In this document: piece by piece, positions 25,200-34,441 of the stretch
Position numbering within the stretch: position 1 is the first letter of the stretch
How the letters are laid out: each line of letters begins with the position of its first letter
Assembly: GCA_017527205.1 (NCBI GenBank)
Contig: JAFXQK010000013.1
Location: 1-64,000 of the forward strand
Direction: 5' to 3'
DNA length: 64,000 nt
DNA from: Lachnospiraceae bacterium
GTDB taxonomy: Bacteria; Bacillota; Clostridia; Lachnospirales; Lachnospiraceae
Translations under genes and position numbers: made by a program
Notes under the pieces: model-generated
The model's database searches: none
What the model was told of the DNA's origin: nothing
The model's input: only the letters and a program-made list of their open reading frames with translations

Positions 25200-25217
25200 A
25201 GTTAGATATATCTAACC
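25200..25217. promoter_or_regulatory. Iron-box-like operator before the ABC pair
   Basis: AGTTAG-ATATAT-CTAACC contains a perfect 16-base palindrome and has the same GTTAG-N6-CTAAC form and spacing as at feo. It lies 83 bases before the preferred ABC start. Only a weak -10 (TTTATG) was seen next to it. Confidence 0.65.
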
Positions 25218-25283
25218 CTCACTCATAAAGAACGTAACCGCCATTTTGTTATGTTTCTTTTAGCAGTTACGTTTTTAGATCAG

Positions 25284-25898
25284 TCAGTCCAAAAATAGCT
25301 TCTTCCAACCTGCCGTATTATAGGCATCCAAATGCCTCGCATAAAGCAGTGCATCCTTCTTGCTGAAATCATGTTCCACCGTAAGGAAAATCGCATTGAT
25401 GCTTGTCGTCACGAATAGATGCAACTCTTTTTTCGGAACTCGATTTACCCTGATGCCAAGCTTTTTTAATTTTCTCATGTACTTTATGGTCGATTCCTCT
25501 TCCAGAAGAACTAATTCATGAGTGAAATTTTCAAACCTTGTTCCCTGTGATTTACAAATGAGTAATTTAAAGGCCTGATAATGCTCATATATATAATGAA
25601 TGGTCCAAACTGTCTCCTCATTTTCATCCCAGGCTTCTTCATGAAACGAATTCTCCATGATGCCAATGTCTTGATCTGCGATCTGAAAAAAGGTCTTTTT
25701 TAGTCCCTCATAGGCAGGTTCCACCAATGCAGCGAACATTTCTTCTTTACTTGGGAAATGCTTATACAGGCCCGACGCGCTCATGTTGCAAGCATCAGCA
25801 ATTCTACGCATGGAAGCATCCATGAATCCATACTTTAGGAATTCCTCGTATGCGGCCGCAACGATCTTCTCATGATTTTCCGTCTTATCCCTTGGCAT
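25284..25898 (-). CDS. TetR/AcrR family transcriptional regulator
   Basis: 204 residues from the ATG at 25898, chosen because AAAGGAG lies seven bases before it. The helix-turn-helix reads SMRRIADACNMSASGLYKHF and is followed by PSKEEMFAALV. The C-terminal domain is divergent. The gene lies between the ABC pair downstream and a large inverted repeat upstream (25925-25972) that may be its operator. It probably controls itself and possibly the ABC pair, which also has its own iron-box. Confidence 0.88.
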   Translation of the reverse strand: MPRDKTENHEKIVAAAYEEFLKYGFMDASMRRIADACNMSASGLYKHFPSKEEMFAALVEPAYEGLKKTFFQIADQDIGIMENSFHEEAWDENEETVWTIHYIYEHYQAFKLLICKSQGTRFENFTHELVLLEEESTIKYMRKLKKLGIRVNRVPKKELHLFVTTSINAIFLTVEHDFSKKDALLYARHLDAYNTAGWKKLFLD

Positions 25899-25924
25899 GT
25901 TTCTCTCCTTTCTCGGCACAGCAA

Positions 25925-25972
25925 AAGCGAACAGCGTACGCTAACAACACGGTTAGAATACACTGTTCGCTT
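25925..25972. repeat. 48-base inverted repeat upstream of tetR
   Basis: The 21-base arms begin AAGCGAACAG and end CTGTTCGCTT, with three mismatches and a six-base centre. The inner ends read CTAAC-N6-GTTAG, the reverse order of the iron-box. Its size and place just before the TetR start suggest a double operator, or a hairpin in the leader RNA. Confidence 0.6.
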
Positions 25973-26049
25973 ATCCTTGTCAATCCCCATTCATTTGAAA
26001 TCCCATGATCTGAGAATCTTTATCAACTTGTGCCAAAGCCGCTTCTCTT

Positions 26050-28866
26050 TTATTCCCTGTTCTTCAACACCTCTGCCTGGCTTACACGATTTAACTTTCG
26101 CATCAGAAGTAGGTTGATTACTTCATAGCTCAGAAGTATGCCGCCAAAGATCATGGCGTAATGTAACAGACTAAATTCCATGTGCAAGGCGCATGCCGCA
26201 TTCGCTACAAACACGGGAAAAAGTTTATCAATGATCGCTTTTGCAACGGGCACGCTGATCAGTGCGCCTACGATAATGACCGCCCGATTTCCATCCAAGT
26301 ATAGTTTTTTGATCTCTCTCGGACGATATCCAAATACCTTGAGCAGCGAGATACCCGTCGATGCCCTGTCGATCATCACCGTCAGCATCAGATACATGAC
26401 AATGCAAAAGATCGCAATGGAGGCGCCGATCAAAAGGACAAACAACCCCTGCATCAGTTCCAGGAAGATCCTGGAGGAACGATCAATGTCTTCTTTGGTC
26501 GTTACGGAGTAAATCCTACCCTCTTCGATATCGAGCTTTTCCGAAGAAAGAACTGCGTTGTAATAATCATCGTCCTCGCCAAAGAGTTCCCTCATGTCAT
26601 CAATGTTCATGAAGACCGTTAGCCCTGCAGAATAAGGCACGACCTTGTCTACGGTAAATGCATAGTCGATATCCTCTGCCGTGTCGGAAAGCACAAGCTT
26701 TTCGCCTTCTCCAACATGATAACGCTTTGCCACCGCATCCGAAGAAATGATCTTATTCTTTCCTCTCGTCGTCTTTATGTTGTAGTAGGGATTGTCGTCA
26801 TCAATGCCCATAATCGTCACGTCAAGTACATAGCCATACTGTTCCTTCTTTAGCGTCTTCATGAAGCACGCTTCGCCGCCTTTGGGCACTTCCTTCGTGG
26901 GATACTTATAAAGATATAGGTAGTTATACTTTGTATCCTCACTATTTAGCCGTCCGGCCGTTTCGCACAGTACATAGGTATCCATTCCCAACATGAATAC
27001 CAGCAGCGAGATCAACATGCCTATAACCACCGTTACCGCACTCCTGCGCTCGCGAAGGAGCTGACGAATACGGTATTTACTGAGGAATCCAAGCTTCCCA
27101 AGATTGACGTCCTTACCCTTGCTCACTGACTGTTCGTTGCGAAGCAGGGAAAGCGCCGTTCTCGAAAGCGCCTTATTGATCACAAGAAAGTTGACGATCA
27201 CGGAAACCACGGGGGGCATAACAACTGTGTAAATGATCAGATAAGTCGGAACCACCATCTCAAAATAGGGAATGGAAAAATATTGATAGCTGTCAGCCAT
27301 CTGCATCTCGCTACCATACTTTCCAATGCCTAGCAAGGCCCCCGTGATGCCGCCAAGGAAGCAAACGACCGTCGGTAAGGTTACGTAATGCACGAGCAAT
27401 TCCTTTTTCCTCACCCCCAGGGAATAAAGTGCACCGATCACGCTGCTCTCGCTCTGGATCTGATGGATGACAAATACGGAAAGTACGTAAGTAAATAGTA
27501 CCATAACGACAACGCCAGCAAAGAGTCCTACGTAACGATCAATGAATACGTCTCCAGAAGCACCGCCAATCCGATTGTTGTCTGCCCGTAGCATGAAAGA
27601 GGTAATGTTCTCAGGACCTTTTTTGAAAAACTGATCGATGAGATCATCTGTTTTTTCTTTTAACTCCTTTATACCATCATATAATTCCGTTGTTCCATCA
27701 TATAATTCATTTGCGCCATCGACCAAATCACCAGCACCGCCAACCAAATCGTTTGTACCATCTGAAAGCTTTTCTGCTCCCTCATATACCTCGTCAATGC
27801 CTTCCTTTAGACTGCCAGTTCCTTCATCTGCCTTTGCTACTCCCTTGGCAAACATGGTAACTGCTCCATAGAGGTCTCCTTGTCCTCTCGTCATTTGACC
27901 GACCTGTGCCGCAAACTGCTCTCCCGTCTTTTTAAGTTCACCAGTACCATCTTTGAGCTCTGTCGCACCTTCTTTTAAGGTTTTTAGGCCATCTTCCAGT
28001 TCTACAACACCATCCTTAAGCTCAGAGGTTCCATCTTTCAGCTCCAAAGCGCCATCACGAAGCTCTTTTGCGCCATCGCAAAGCTCTCTCGACCCGTCAA
28101 ATAATTCGTTGATCCCATCCACCAGATCATCTTTTTTTCCATAAGAATCTGCTAGGAGTTCTTGATAATAGGGATCTTTAACGCTGTCATAATCAAACGG
28201 AAAGTCCTTGATCATTTGCTTTAATTCTGCCGAGTCCATACCGCCAAGCAAAAATGCATAGGTAAGCTCTTCACTACTGCCAAGCTTCTTTAATTTCTCG
28301 TAGCTTTCCTTTGTCACAAAGGCAGTGCCAAATGCGCTACTGTCAATGACCATGTCTGCAAGCTTACGATAGGGGGCGTCATAATCCACGCTGCTGCCAA
28401 CGCCGACCACCTGGTAAGCATCTCCGCAAATGGAGACGCTATCACCAACCTTGATCCCTTTCTCGCTACAATAACGCTTCTCCAAAACAATTTCGGATGA
28501 GCCAGAGGCCAATCTTCCTTCGTCCAATGTATATAAGTCGATTTTTTCTCTGTTTTCAAAAACCTGTAATACGGAACCATCCTCCATCGTGATCTCAAAG
28601 TGAAAGTGTGGTTCTAAGGTTACGCCCTTTTCTTCCATAGCCTTTATCTGTCCGTCCGTAAAGGGCATAAATACCGTGACTTGTCCGTCCTCCAGTTTGC
28701 TCCTTTCTTGATTCTTCTCCGTTCCCTGAATGATTCTCTCGGACGCATCCACAATGGAGAAAACAACAAACAGGCTAAACGTGATCAGCAAATACAAGGA
28801 AAGATATCGAAATAAGTTTTTCTTCAATTCTCGCGGGAATCTTTTCAACAACACCTTTTTCATCAC
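26050..28866 (-). CDS. FtsX-type ABC permease with Leu-x-x-Gly heptads
   Basis: 938 residues. The first helix (about 16-38) is followed by an outer domain that contains two runs of the x-x-x-Leu-x-x-Gly heptad (LRDGALELKDGTSELKDG near 240-300 and GTNDLVGGAGDLVDGANEL near 360-390), as known in YhgE/Pip proteins. Two FtsX permease domains follow (about 440-570 and 800-930). It overlaps the ATPase gene upstream by four bases (ATGA). The pair probably forms an exporter or a mechanochemical complex at the membrane, like other MacB/FtsX-type systems; the substrate is unknown. Confidence 0.85.
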   Translation of the reverse strand: MMKKVLLKRFPRELKKNLFRYLSLYLLITFSLFVVFSIVDASERIIQGTEKNQERSKLEDGQVTVFMPFTDGQIKAMEEKGVTLEPHFHFEITMEDGSVLQVFENREKIDLYTLDEGRLASGSSEIVLEKRYCSEKGIKVGDSVSICGDAYQVVGVGSSVDYDAPYRKLADMVIDSSAFGTAFVTKESYEKLKKLGSSEELTYAFLLGGMDSAELKQMIKDFPFDYDSVKDPYYQELLADSYGKKDDLVDGINELFDGSRELCDGAKELRDGALELKDGTSELKDGVVELEDGLKTLKEGATELKDGTGELKKTGEQFAAQVGQMTRGQGDLYGAVTMFAKGVAKADEGTGSLKEGIDEVYEGAEKLSDGTNDLVGGAGDLVDGANELYDGTTELYDGIKELKEKTDDLIDQFFKKGPENITSFMLRADNNRIGGASGDVFIDRYVGLFAGVVVMVLFTYVLSVFVIHQIQSESSVIGALYSLGVRKKELLVHYVTLPTVVCFLGGITGALLGIGKYGSEMQMADSYQYFSIPYFEMVVPTYLIIYTVVMPPVVSVIVNFLVINKALSRTALSLLRNEQSVSKGKDVNLGKLGFLSKYRIRQLLRERRSAVTVVIGMLISLLVFMLGMDTYVLCETAGRLNSEDTKYNYLYLYKYPTKEVPKGGEACFMKTLKKEQYGYVLDVTIMGIDDDNPYYNIKTTRGKNKIISSDAVAKRYHVGEGEKLVLSDTAEDIDYAFTVDKVVPYSAGLTVFMNIDDMRELFGEDDDYYNAVLSSEKLDIEEGRIYSVTTKEDIDRSSRIFLELMQGLFVLLIGASIAIFCIVMYLMLTVMIDRASTGISLLKVFGYRPREIKKLYLDGNRAVIIVGALISVPVAKAIIDKLFPVFVANAACALHMEFSLLHYAMIFGGILLSYEVINLLLMRKLNRVSQAEVLKNRE

Positions 28867-29564
28867 AGATCCTCCAATTCCCTGGCAGGTACTCTGACCT
28901 CATTCTCGTATTCCTTTTTCACTAGTCCATCCTTTAGATAGATCACCTTGTGCACCATGTTCTTGATGGAATTGTTGTGTGTCACGATGACCATGGTGGT
29001 TTGATACTTTTGATTGATCTCTTCAAGCAAGGCTAAAATATCCCGCGAGGTATTAGAATCCAGCGCACCTGTCGGCTCATCGCAAAGAAGCAGCTTCGGA
29101 TTTTTGATCAGTGCTCTCGCGATTGCGCAGCGTTGCTGCTGGCCGCCTGACAGCTGGGAAGGAAATTTGTTCTGATGCTCCGTAAGTCCAAGCACTTCTA
29201 GTAGCTCTTCCATGTTTAAGGGATCATTCGTCAAGTACTCGCAGACCTGAATGTTTTCCTTTACGGTAAGATTCGGAACCAGATTGTAGAACTGAAAAAT
29301 AAAACCCAGCTTTGCTCTTCGATACTCGGAAAGAGCTTTGTTTTTCATGCCGAAAATCTCGGTTCCATCCACAATGATCGAACCGCTATCCATGACGTCA
29401 AGGCCACCGATACAATTTAGCAGTGTTGACTTTCCTGATCCGGAGGTTCCCTGAATCACGCACATCTGTCCCTTTTCCACAAAGGTATTCACTCCCTTTA
29501 ATACTTGAACAAAGCTCCCTCCTTCACCATAACTTTTCTTGACATTCTTGATCTCTAAATACAT
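28863..29564 (-). CDS. ABC transporter ATPase, MacB/LolD type
   Basis: 233 residues. It has Walker A GTSGSGKSTLLN, signature LSGGQQQRCAIARA, Walker B LLLCDEPTGALD and the switch His in VIVTHNN. The start at 29564 follows GGGAGG; a longer frame starting at 29612 would run through the palindrome at 29605 and lacks a ribosome site. It drives the FtsX-type permease encoded directly downstream and is probably regulated by the TetR gene upstream. Confidence 0.93.
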   Translation of the reverse strand: MYLEIKNVKKSYGEGGSFVQVLKGVNTFVEKGQMCVIQGTSGSGKSTLLNCIGGLDVMDSGSIIVDGTEIFGMKNKALSEYRRAKLGFIFQFYNLVPNLTVKENIQVCEYLTNDPLNMEELLEVLGLTEHQNKFPSQLSGGQQQRCAIARALIKNPKLLLCDEPTGALDSNTSRDILALLEEINQKYQTTMVIVTHNNSIKNMVHKVIYLKDGLVKKEYENEVRVPARELEDL

Positions 29565-29604
29565 ATTGTCCTCCCTTTTTGTTTTCGTAATGATTCGATC
29601 ATTG

Positions 29605-29619
29605 CATAACATTGTTATG
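29605..29619. promoter_or_regulatory. Palindromic operator before the FtsX/ATPase operon
   Basis: CATAACATTGTTATG is a perfect 15-base palindrome 40 bases before the ATPase start. The same ATAACA/TGTTAT half sites occur in the inverted repeat before the adjacent TetR gene (30325-30380), so one repressor could control both. Confidence 0.55.
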
Positions 29620-29687
29620 TATTTTTTATTTTTTTACCGCCGACATTGTATGTTTCAAAATGATCTACAAAATCGGCGGTGAATCCT

Positions 29688-30320
29688 TTACCTTTCTGCG
29701 GGCAAAAGCGCCAGCTCTGCCCATCCTCTTACCAGATAATTCATGATGCTTCCCATACGTTCCTTCGCTTTCTCAATGTCCTTTTCATGCTTGATCACGT
29801 GTACAAAGGCATCTACCGTAACATGTGACATCCAATGCGTCATGAAGGGATCCAACCGGAAGCCTGGCGCCAGCTCGATCATGGTGGGAGAATTCTTTTC
29901 AGCAAGCTGAACAAACGCATCCAAGCTGCTTTCCAATTCTCCTTCCTTGGATCCTGACAGCAGCAACTGAAAGCTATCATAATGCTCGTAAATATAATCA
30001 AGGAACATGTCCGAGACATCCTTGTGATCTACCAAGCATTCTTCAATCTGTTGAATGTCCTTCATGGCCTCGCGATCCTCCATAAAGTGCTTAAGGATCA
30101 TTTCTTGAAGCTCTTTCACCGGACCGTCAACAATCGCATGATACAAATCCTCTTTTCCATCAAAGAAAAAATAGAGTGCTCCCGTCGTCATTCCGGCTTT
30201 TGCGCAAATGCCCCGCAGGGATGCTTTGTTATACCCTTTCTCTAAAAATTCCTTTTTGGCGGCCTCGATGAGAAGTCCTCTCTTTTCATAATCCGTCAAT
30301 TCTTTTTTCATATTCTTCAT
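29688..30320 (-). CDS. TetR/AcrR family transcriptional regulator
   Basis: 210 residues. The DNA-binding part reads ASLRGICAKAGMTTGALYFF and is followed by DGKEDLYHAIV. The C-terminal domain is of the kind often seen next to FtsX exporters in Clostridia. GGAGAT lies six bases before the ATG. It lies between two FtsX-type ABC systems in the same direction. Half sites shared between its own upstream repeat and the palindrome before the ATPase gene at 28863 support control of that system and of itself. Confidence 0.88.
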   Translation of the reverse strand: MKNMKKELTDYEKRGLLIEAAKKEFLEKGYNKASLRGICAKAGMTTGALYFFFDGKEDLYHAIVDGPVKELQEMILKHFMEDREAMKDIQQIEECLVDHKDVSDMFLDYIYEHYDSFQLLLSGSKEGELESSLDAFVQLAEKNSPTMIELAPGFRLDPFMTHWMSHVTVDAFVHVIKHEKDIEKAKERMGSIMNYLVRGWAELALLPAER

Positions 30321-30324
30321 AAAA

Positions 30325-30380
30325 AATCTCCGCGGATAAATAACAGGGTTATGTAACGATGTTATTTAACCACGGAGATT
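30325..30380. repeat. 56-base inverted repeat upstream of tetR
   Basis: The 21-base arms (starting AATCTCCG and ending CGGAGATT) match except at two positions. The spacer contains the small palindrome GTTATGTAAC. The inner arm ends are ATAACA and TGTTAT, the half sites of the palindrome at 29605. It ends five bases from the TetR start, so it includes the ribosome site and could act as operator and RNA hairpin. Confidence 0.6.
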
Positions 30381-30484
30381 CTACTTTGTCAAGCATATAT
30401 GATCAAAAACCATCTTATTGATCAAATCCTATCAGTAATGTTTCCGTCTTATCGACCCTGCCAACCATCCCATCCATACGCTGT

Positions 30485-33400
30485 CTACTCCTTATCCTTC
30501 ACCGTCTCAACGATGTCCCACTTTTTCATGGCACGCATGGAAAGAACATGGCTCAGCGTAACATAAGCAAACACAACGCTTGCCGTCAAAAGATAAATGG
30601 AGAAATCGCCCACAAAGGGATAGGTCCTGCTGCTCGTCTCCAGCTTATCCAGCACATACCTTATGGCAATCACACCTAACGGGAAACCAATCAGGCAGGC
30701 AAACGCAAAATACGGCACCGCCTGGAAGAACAGTCGCAAAGATAATTCTGCGTGCTGTCGGCCCAAGGTTCTTAGCATACACAGTTCCTTTTTCTGCTCC
30801 TGTAGGTTCGTCCGAAACGTGTTAATGACTATGACAAGTCCAATCACCACGGAAAATAAAATGACAATCAGCGCACAGGTTCCGAAGGGAGCGATCATCT
30901 TATGCATTGCCTGATAATTCTTTCTAGTGTATGCCATATACAGGAAGCTCTCATCCTGCGTCAAATACTCCATGAGAGCAGTTTCATCCTCTTCCCTTAC
31001 ATTACAGATCACAGAGTAAAGCTTTGCCTCTCCGATCCTCTTTTCCGTCTCATGGGAGATCACCTGATACTGATTCTCGCTCTGTCTGGATATTGCCGCA
31101 ACCTTCAGCGCAGCTCCATCCAGCGAAACTTCGTCCCCAACGGAAGCACCTAATTTTCTTGCAACTTTTTGATTGATGAGAATGCCGTCCACGGGAACGG
31201 AAAGCTGCTTCCCGTGATCATCATAGTTTCTGATCAGCTTTGCATCTCTTTGCACGGCCTTAACGGTTGCCTTGACACTGTCATCCTTTCCCGCTATGTT
31301 CATCGTATAATAGCTAACCTTCTCCAGGTTCTTCGCGTATCCCGTCTGTTCCAGGCCTGCCAGCCACTCGTCGTCAGGCTCCTGCGCCACAAATATCTCG
31401 CAATCGTACAAAATGCGCTCCTCAAAGAGCTCCTCCAAAATCCTGTCCTTCGTGGCGTTGAAGGAAAAGGACATAAAGATGAGCATGACAGATCCGGAAA
31501 GGCAAATCACGGAAAATACAAAACGTAACTTATTTCTCAGCAAGGAGAAAATGCTATATTTCACAAAAGGAGAGAGACAGCCCAGCACTTTCCCAAGCCC
31601 CTCAGAAAAAAATACCTTGGACGGGATCGGGCGCAGCATGGCCTCAGACGGCTGGATGCCACTGATATATAGAGCGCTTCCAATGGTTGCAAGCTGTCCC
31701 ACGATAAGTGTCAGCGCCACGGCAATCCACAGTCTTGGAAGATCCAGCGCATAGTGCATGAAATGCAAATGGAAAAAGCCCCGGAAATAGTCTCCGATAT
31801 AACGCATCACACAATACCCGATCACCATTCCGAGCACAATGGCTCCGATCATGGCAATCGCATTGGCAACGCAAAAGTATGCAGCAATGTTCCCCTTCGA
31901 ATATCCCAAGGCACGCAAAATGCCGATCTCACGGCGACACTGGCGAATCAATTGCGACATAAACAAAAAGCTCACGATCAAAGCAACTGCAAAGAAGAAT
32001 AGCGGCAGGGAATGAGAAATCGTCATCATCGGTTTCACGTTAATGTCCATGACTCTGTGAACGTCAGACCGTTCATAGGTGTAGCTGTCCTTGACCTCAA
32101 GATCGCCAAGTGCCTGAATTGCCATGGCTAGCACCTGCTCCGGATCAGCATCCGGAGAAATCTTTAGAAGAAACTGGTTACAGAACTCATCATAGCCCTT
32201 CCACTCGCCCAGCTGCTCCCTTGCCCTTTCGATTTCCTTTTGAACCTCTGCGAATTCCTGCAGCGCGGACGCCCACTGCTTTTCCAGCTCCTTGCCGCCT
32301 TCCTCAAGCTGCTTCTGCGCATCAGAATACTGCTGCTTTCCGTTCGTGACCTCCTGATCAATTTCCCGTATGCCATCATCAATCTGCTGCGAAGCATCCG
32401 CGATTTGGCGGCGGCCATCCTTCAGCTTCTTCCACGCGTCATCCAACTGCTTCTGATAGTCTGTAAGTTCCGTCTCTTGCTCCTTAAGCAGTTTTTCTCC
32501 GTCTTTTATCTGCTGGTCGTATCCGTCCAGCTCCGTATATCCATTTTGGATGGCGGTCTGACCATCTTGAATCTGCAAGGCACCATTCTCCAGCTGTAAC
32601 TGAAGGGCATCCAATTCCTTTTCTCCAGAGAGGATCTGTGCCAGTAAAGCCTCCAGATTTGCCTTCTCCGTGATCATTTGCTCCATTCCCAACAGGAGCT
32701 CATCATATTTTCCCTCGACATCCGTCAAGGCATCACTTAATTTCAAAACCTCGTCATCCAAGCTTTGAAGCAAGCTGTCAAATAAGAGGTCCGCGATCCA
32801 TATGGTCATCTGATATTGATCCAGCAGTTCCTGCACCTTGGCAACCATTTGTTGCCTCAATTCTTCGATCCTCTCAGGTTCTGTCTGGTCTTCCAGATAT
32901 GTAGCCAATTGGTTTTGGAAAAACTGCAAAAGTGGTTTGTAGGTCTTCGCGGTACTGATCAGATTCGATATCTGATCCTCTGTAATTCCATAGGAAGCCA
33001 GCTTATCCTTGACATTCTGCTGCATGCTCATAATCTCTGCCATGAAAAGGCCAATGTCCTCCAGTGCGATGAGCTGCTCGTTCCATTCTTTGATTTCCGT
33101 CCGAAGCTGCTCCAGGCCATTCACTACAAGATCCGAATCCGTAATCATGGAGCTGAGCTGATCTACGGCCGTGCCTGCCCATTCATACAAATCCATTTGC
33201 TGCACTCCCTTGATCAGGAAGTCTGCCATGATAAAATAGCCTTTGACACGTGTCAGTAGCTCTTTATTTTGCCGTAGCTCATCAATCAACTTGACAAGTG
33301 CCGCCAAGGCTTCCTCGATGCTCGTCTCCTGCCCTGTCAGGTTCTTTAATTCCTGTTCAAGTAAGGCCTTTGCAGCAAGCAGCAATTCCTTTTGCGCTGC

Positions 33401-34438
33401 CAGCTCATCCTTCTTTTCATGTACGGTTTCCAGATTCTTTGTCAGTTCCTGTAATTGATACTCCAAGGAAACATTTAACGCATCCAGCTCCGCGCGCTTT
33501 GCAGCTAATGCCTTCTTTTGCTCCTCCAAGAGCTTGCGCGCGTTTTCGAGTTCTTTCCACTTTTCCTCTAAGAGCTTTTGCTTTTCAAGGAGCTCTGCTT
33601 CCCCGTCATCGATTTCAGATGACTTTTCCTTTAGTTCTGCCAGCTTATTTAGCAGGTCCTCCTTCGCAGAGGCAGCCTCCTTTAGCTTTTCCTCAAGCTC
33701 CGTGCTCCTGTCCGCAAGCTCCGTCCTTGCCGTTTCAAGCTCCGCTGCGGCGCGGTCATGCTCTTCCTTAGCTTCCCTTTGCTTCTCCTCAAACTCCTGA
33801 TTCTTTACCTCCAGCTCTGCGCTGGCATCCGTAACCTCAGGATTCTCGATCTTCGCAAGCACGGTGCGTGGCACGTAGAGAAAGCCTACGTCCGAGCTGA
33901 CAACCTCCACGCCATTTAGCTGGCGTGACCCAAGCATCTCCGGTCTGGAGATAATGCCTTCGATCATGCATTCCCGCGTGACGTCTGCAAACTGCACCGT
34001 GACAAGGTCCCCGGCATGAAAATCATTGTCCTTGGCAAATCCGACCTCTAATAAAACGGAATCCCTGCCCTTGGGATCGATCTGTTCCCAATAATAGGTC
34101 TTCTGAAACTCCCCCGGATCGTAGCTCATCGCCTGAACGGACAGATAACTCCCATCCTTACCAAAGAGCGTCAGATTCCCGACCAATCTGGCATCCACGG
34201 CCTCTATGCCGGGGACGGCCGCAATCTTTTCCATCACGTCCCTGGTCGTCACAACGGTAGTAATGACTGCATCGGGATATTCCATGACCGAAATATATTC
34301 CTCCAAGCTATTCTTGAGCGAAAGGGTACCACTCGCCATGCCGGACATCAGTCCGCAGCCCAAAGAAGAGACCAGAAGCATCGCGATGAATAATCTTCCA
34401 TATTTTTTTCCAATCGCCCGAAGCAAGCTTTTTCTCAT
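30485..34438 (-). CDS. Very large FtsX-type ABC permease with long coiled coil
   Basis: 1317 residues. After a first helix (about 14-34) and a MacB-like outer domain (about 40-200), residues of about 205-790 are almost entirely charged coiled coil rich in Glu, Lys, Leu and Gln (EEKQREAKEEHDRAAAELE is typical), with short DG-containing breaks. Two FtsX membrane domains follow (about 825-960 and 1200-1310). The outer arm would be very long, perhaps spanning the cell wall. Its ATPase gene ends three bases upstream. Relatives act in export, resistance or wall-enzyme control; this one is unassigned. Confidence 0.85.
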   Translation of the reverse strand: MRKSLLRAIGKKYGRLFIAMLLVSSLGCGLMSGMASGTLSLKNSLEEYISVMEYPDAVITTVVTTRDVMEKIAAVPGIEAVDARLVGNLTLFGKDGSYLSVQAMSYDPGEFQKTYYWEQIDPKGRDSVLLEVGFAKDNDFHAGDLVTVQFADVTRECMIEGIISRPEMLGSRQLNGVEVVSSDVGFLYVPRTVLAKIENPEVTDASAELEVKNQEFEEKQREAKEEHDRAAAELETARTELADRSTELEEKLKEAASAKEDLLNKLAELKEKSSEIDDGEAELLEKQKLLEEKWKELENARKLLEEQKKALAAKRAELDALNVSLEYQLQELTKNLETVHEKKDELAAQKELLLAAKALLEQELKNLTGQETSIEEALAALVKLIDELRQNKELLTRVKGYFIMADFLIKGVQQMDLYEWAGTAVDQLSSMITDSDLVVNGLEQLRTEIKEWNEQLIALEDIGLFMAEIMSMQQNVKDKLASYGITEDQISNLISTAKTYKPLLQFFQNQLATYLEDQTEPERIEELRQQMVAKVQELLDQYQMTIWIADLLFDSLLQSLDDEVLKLSDALTDVEGKYDELLLGMEQMITEKANLEALLAQILSGEKELDALQLQLENGALQIQDGQTAIQNGYTELDGYDQQIKDGEKLLKEQETELTDYQKQLDDAWKKLKDGRRQIADASQQIDDGIREIDQEVTNGKQQYSDAQKQLEEGGKELEKQWASALQEFAEVQKEIERAREQLGEWKGYDEFCNQFLLKISPDADPEQVLAMAIQALGDLEVKDSYTYERSDVHRVMDINVKPMMTISHSLPLFFFAVALIVSFLFMSQLIRQCRREIGILRALGYSKGNIAAYFCVANAIAMIGAIVLGMVIGYCVMRYIGDYFRGFFHLHFMHYALDLPRLWIAVALTLIVGQLATIGSALYISGIQPSEAMLRPIPSKVFFSEGLGKVLGCLSPFVKYSIFSLLRNKLRFVFSVICLSGSVMLIFMSFSFNATKDRILEELFEERILYDCEIFVAQEPDDEWLAGLEQTGYAKNLEKVSYYTMNIAGKDDSVKATVKAVQRDAKLIRNYDDHGKQLSVPVDGILINQKVARKLGASVGDEVSLDGAALKVAAISRQSENQYQVISHETEKRIGEAKLYSVICNVREEDETALMEYLTQDESFLYMAYTRKNYQAMHKMIAPFGTCALIVILFSVVIGLVIVINTFRTNLQEQKKELCMLRTLGRQHAELSLRLFFQAVPYFAFACLIGFPLGVIAIRYVLDKLETSSRTYPFVGDFSIYLLTASVVFAYVTLSHVLSMRAMKKWDIVETVKDKE

Positions 34439-34441
34439 GCC

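Noticed and set aside
29636..29680. ACCGCCGA / TCGGCGGT inverted repeat between tetR and the ATPase gene
   Set aside because: The stem is good, but the T-run is on the wrong side for either direction, so it was not called a terminator.
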